Shown piece after piece: positions 36,815-36,825 of a DNA stretch of 36,825 nucleotides. The translations under genes and the position numbers were made by a program. Within the stretch, counting starts at the first letter, position 1, and every line of letters starts with the position of its first letter. The DNA is from a virus. The notes under the pieces were generated by a model. The model ran no database searches. It was not told where the DNA came from and worked only from the letters and a program-made list of their open reading frames with translations. The stretch lies in IMG/VR virus record IMGVR_UViG_3300032046_000100, positions 1 through 36,825 of that record; one strand, written 5' to 3'.

Positions 36815-36825
36815 TTTTTTAAGTC

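Overview
The window is one long stretch of a large tailed-phage (Caudoviricetes-type) genome. Essentially every gene lies on the minus strand, genes abut or overlap by a few bases (many TAATG/ATGA junctions), and the readable genes are those of a nearly complete phage replication, recombination and repair module. The host is probably a Gram-negative of the Bacteroidetes type. This is an inference from AT-rich, mostly Shine-Dalgarno-less start regions, a signal-peptide outer-membrane barrel protein and a Tat-like leader. No structural, packaging or lysis genes are recognised, so the phage is larger than this window.

Reading in the direction of transcription (right to left): 36.8-31.6 kb is a block of small genes of mostly unknown function, several with the same CCTTAAAAA element directly against the start codon. 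It also holds a 558-residue multi-zinc-ribbon protein and an M20-like metallopeptidase. From 31.5 to 25.9 kb come a SMARCAL1/SNF2-like helicase, small conserved phage proteins (DUF4313-like, DUF3846-like), a small sigma-70-like factor and a DnaG-type primase. Two back-to-back intrinsic terminators precede the helicase-loader/DnaD-like gene and the DnaB-like helicase (25.8-23.4 kb).

From 22.7 to 16.4 kb is an unusual cassette inside the replication operon: a DUF362 protein, a GT-A glycosyltransferase-like protein, two paralogous radical-SAM proteins of the spore-photoproduct-lyase-like type, two unknown proteins, a nested 47-residue basic protein and a GNAT/DUF2156-like protein. It is followed by a DnaN-type sliding clamp, a family-4-like uracil-DNA glycosylase fused to a DEDDy 3'-5' exonuclease, a separate family A polymerase domain, and the clamp loader (16.4-11.6 kb). 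The cassette is the best candidate for an undescribed nucleic-acid modification or repair pathway.

Between 11,074 and 10,561 is a 514-base stretch without a gene that folds as a structured RNA on the minus strand. It contains two tandem tRNA-like modules whose halves are in the wrong order: T-arm and 3' acceptor strand first, then 5' acceptor strand and D-arm. That is a circularly permuted tRNA arrangement. The remaining left part (10.5-0 kb) carries a UvsY-like protein, a gp32-like ssDNA-binding protein, a RHH protein, a RecA/UvsX-like recombinase, a RuvC-like resolvase, an SbcD nuclease, and an SbcC ATPase split into two distant genes. It ends in small phage proteins and a Gly-Asn/Tyr repeat protein encoded by a hexanucleotide array.

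All functions are from reading motifs by eye; no database search or folding program was run.
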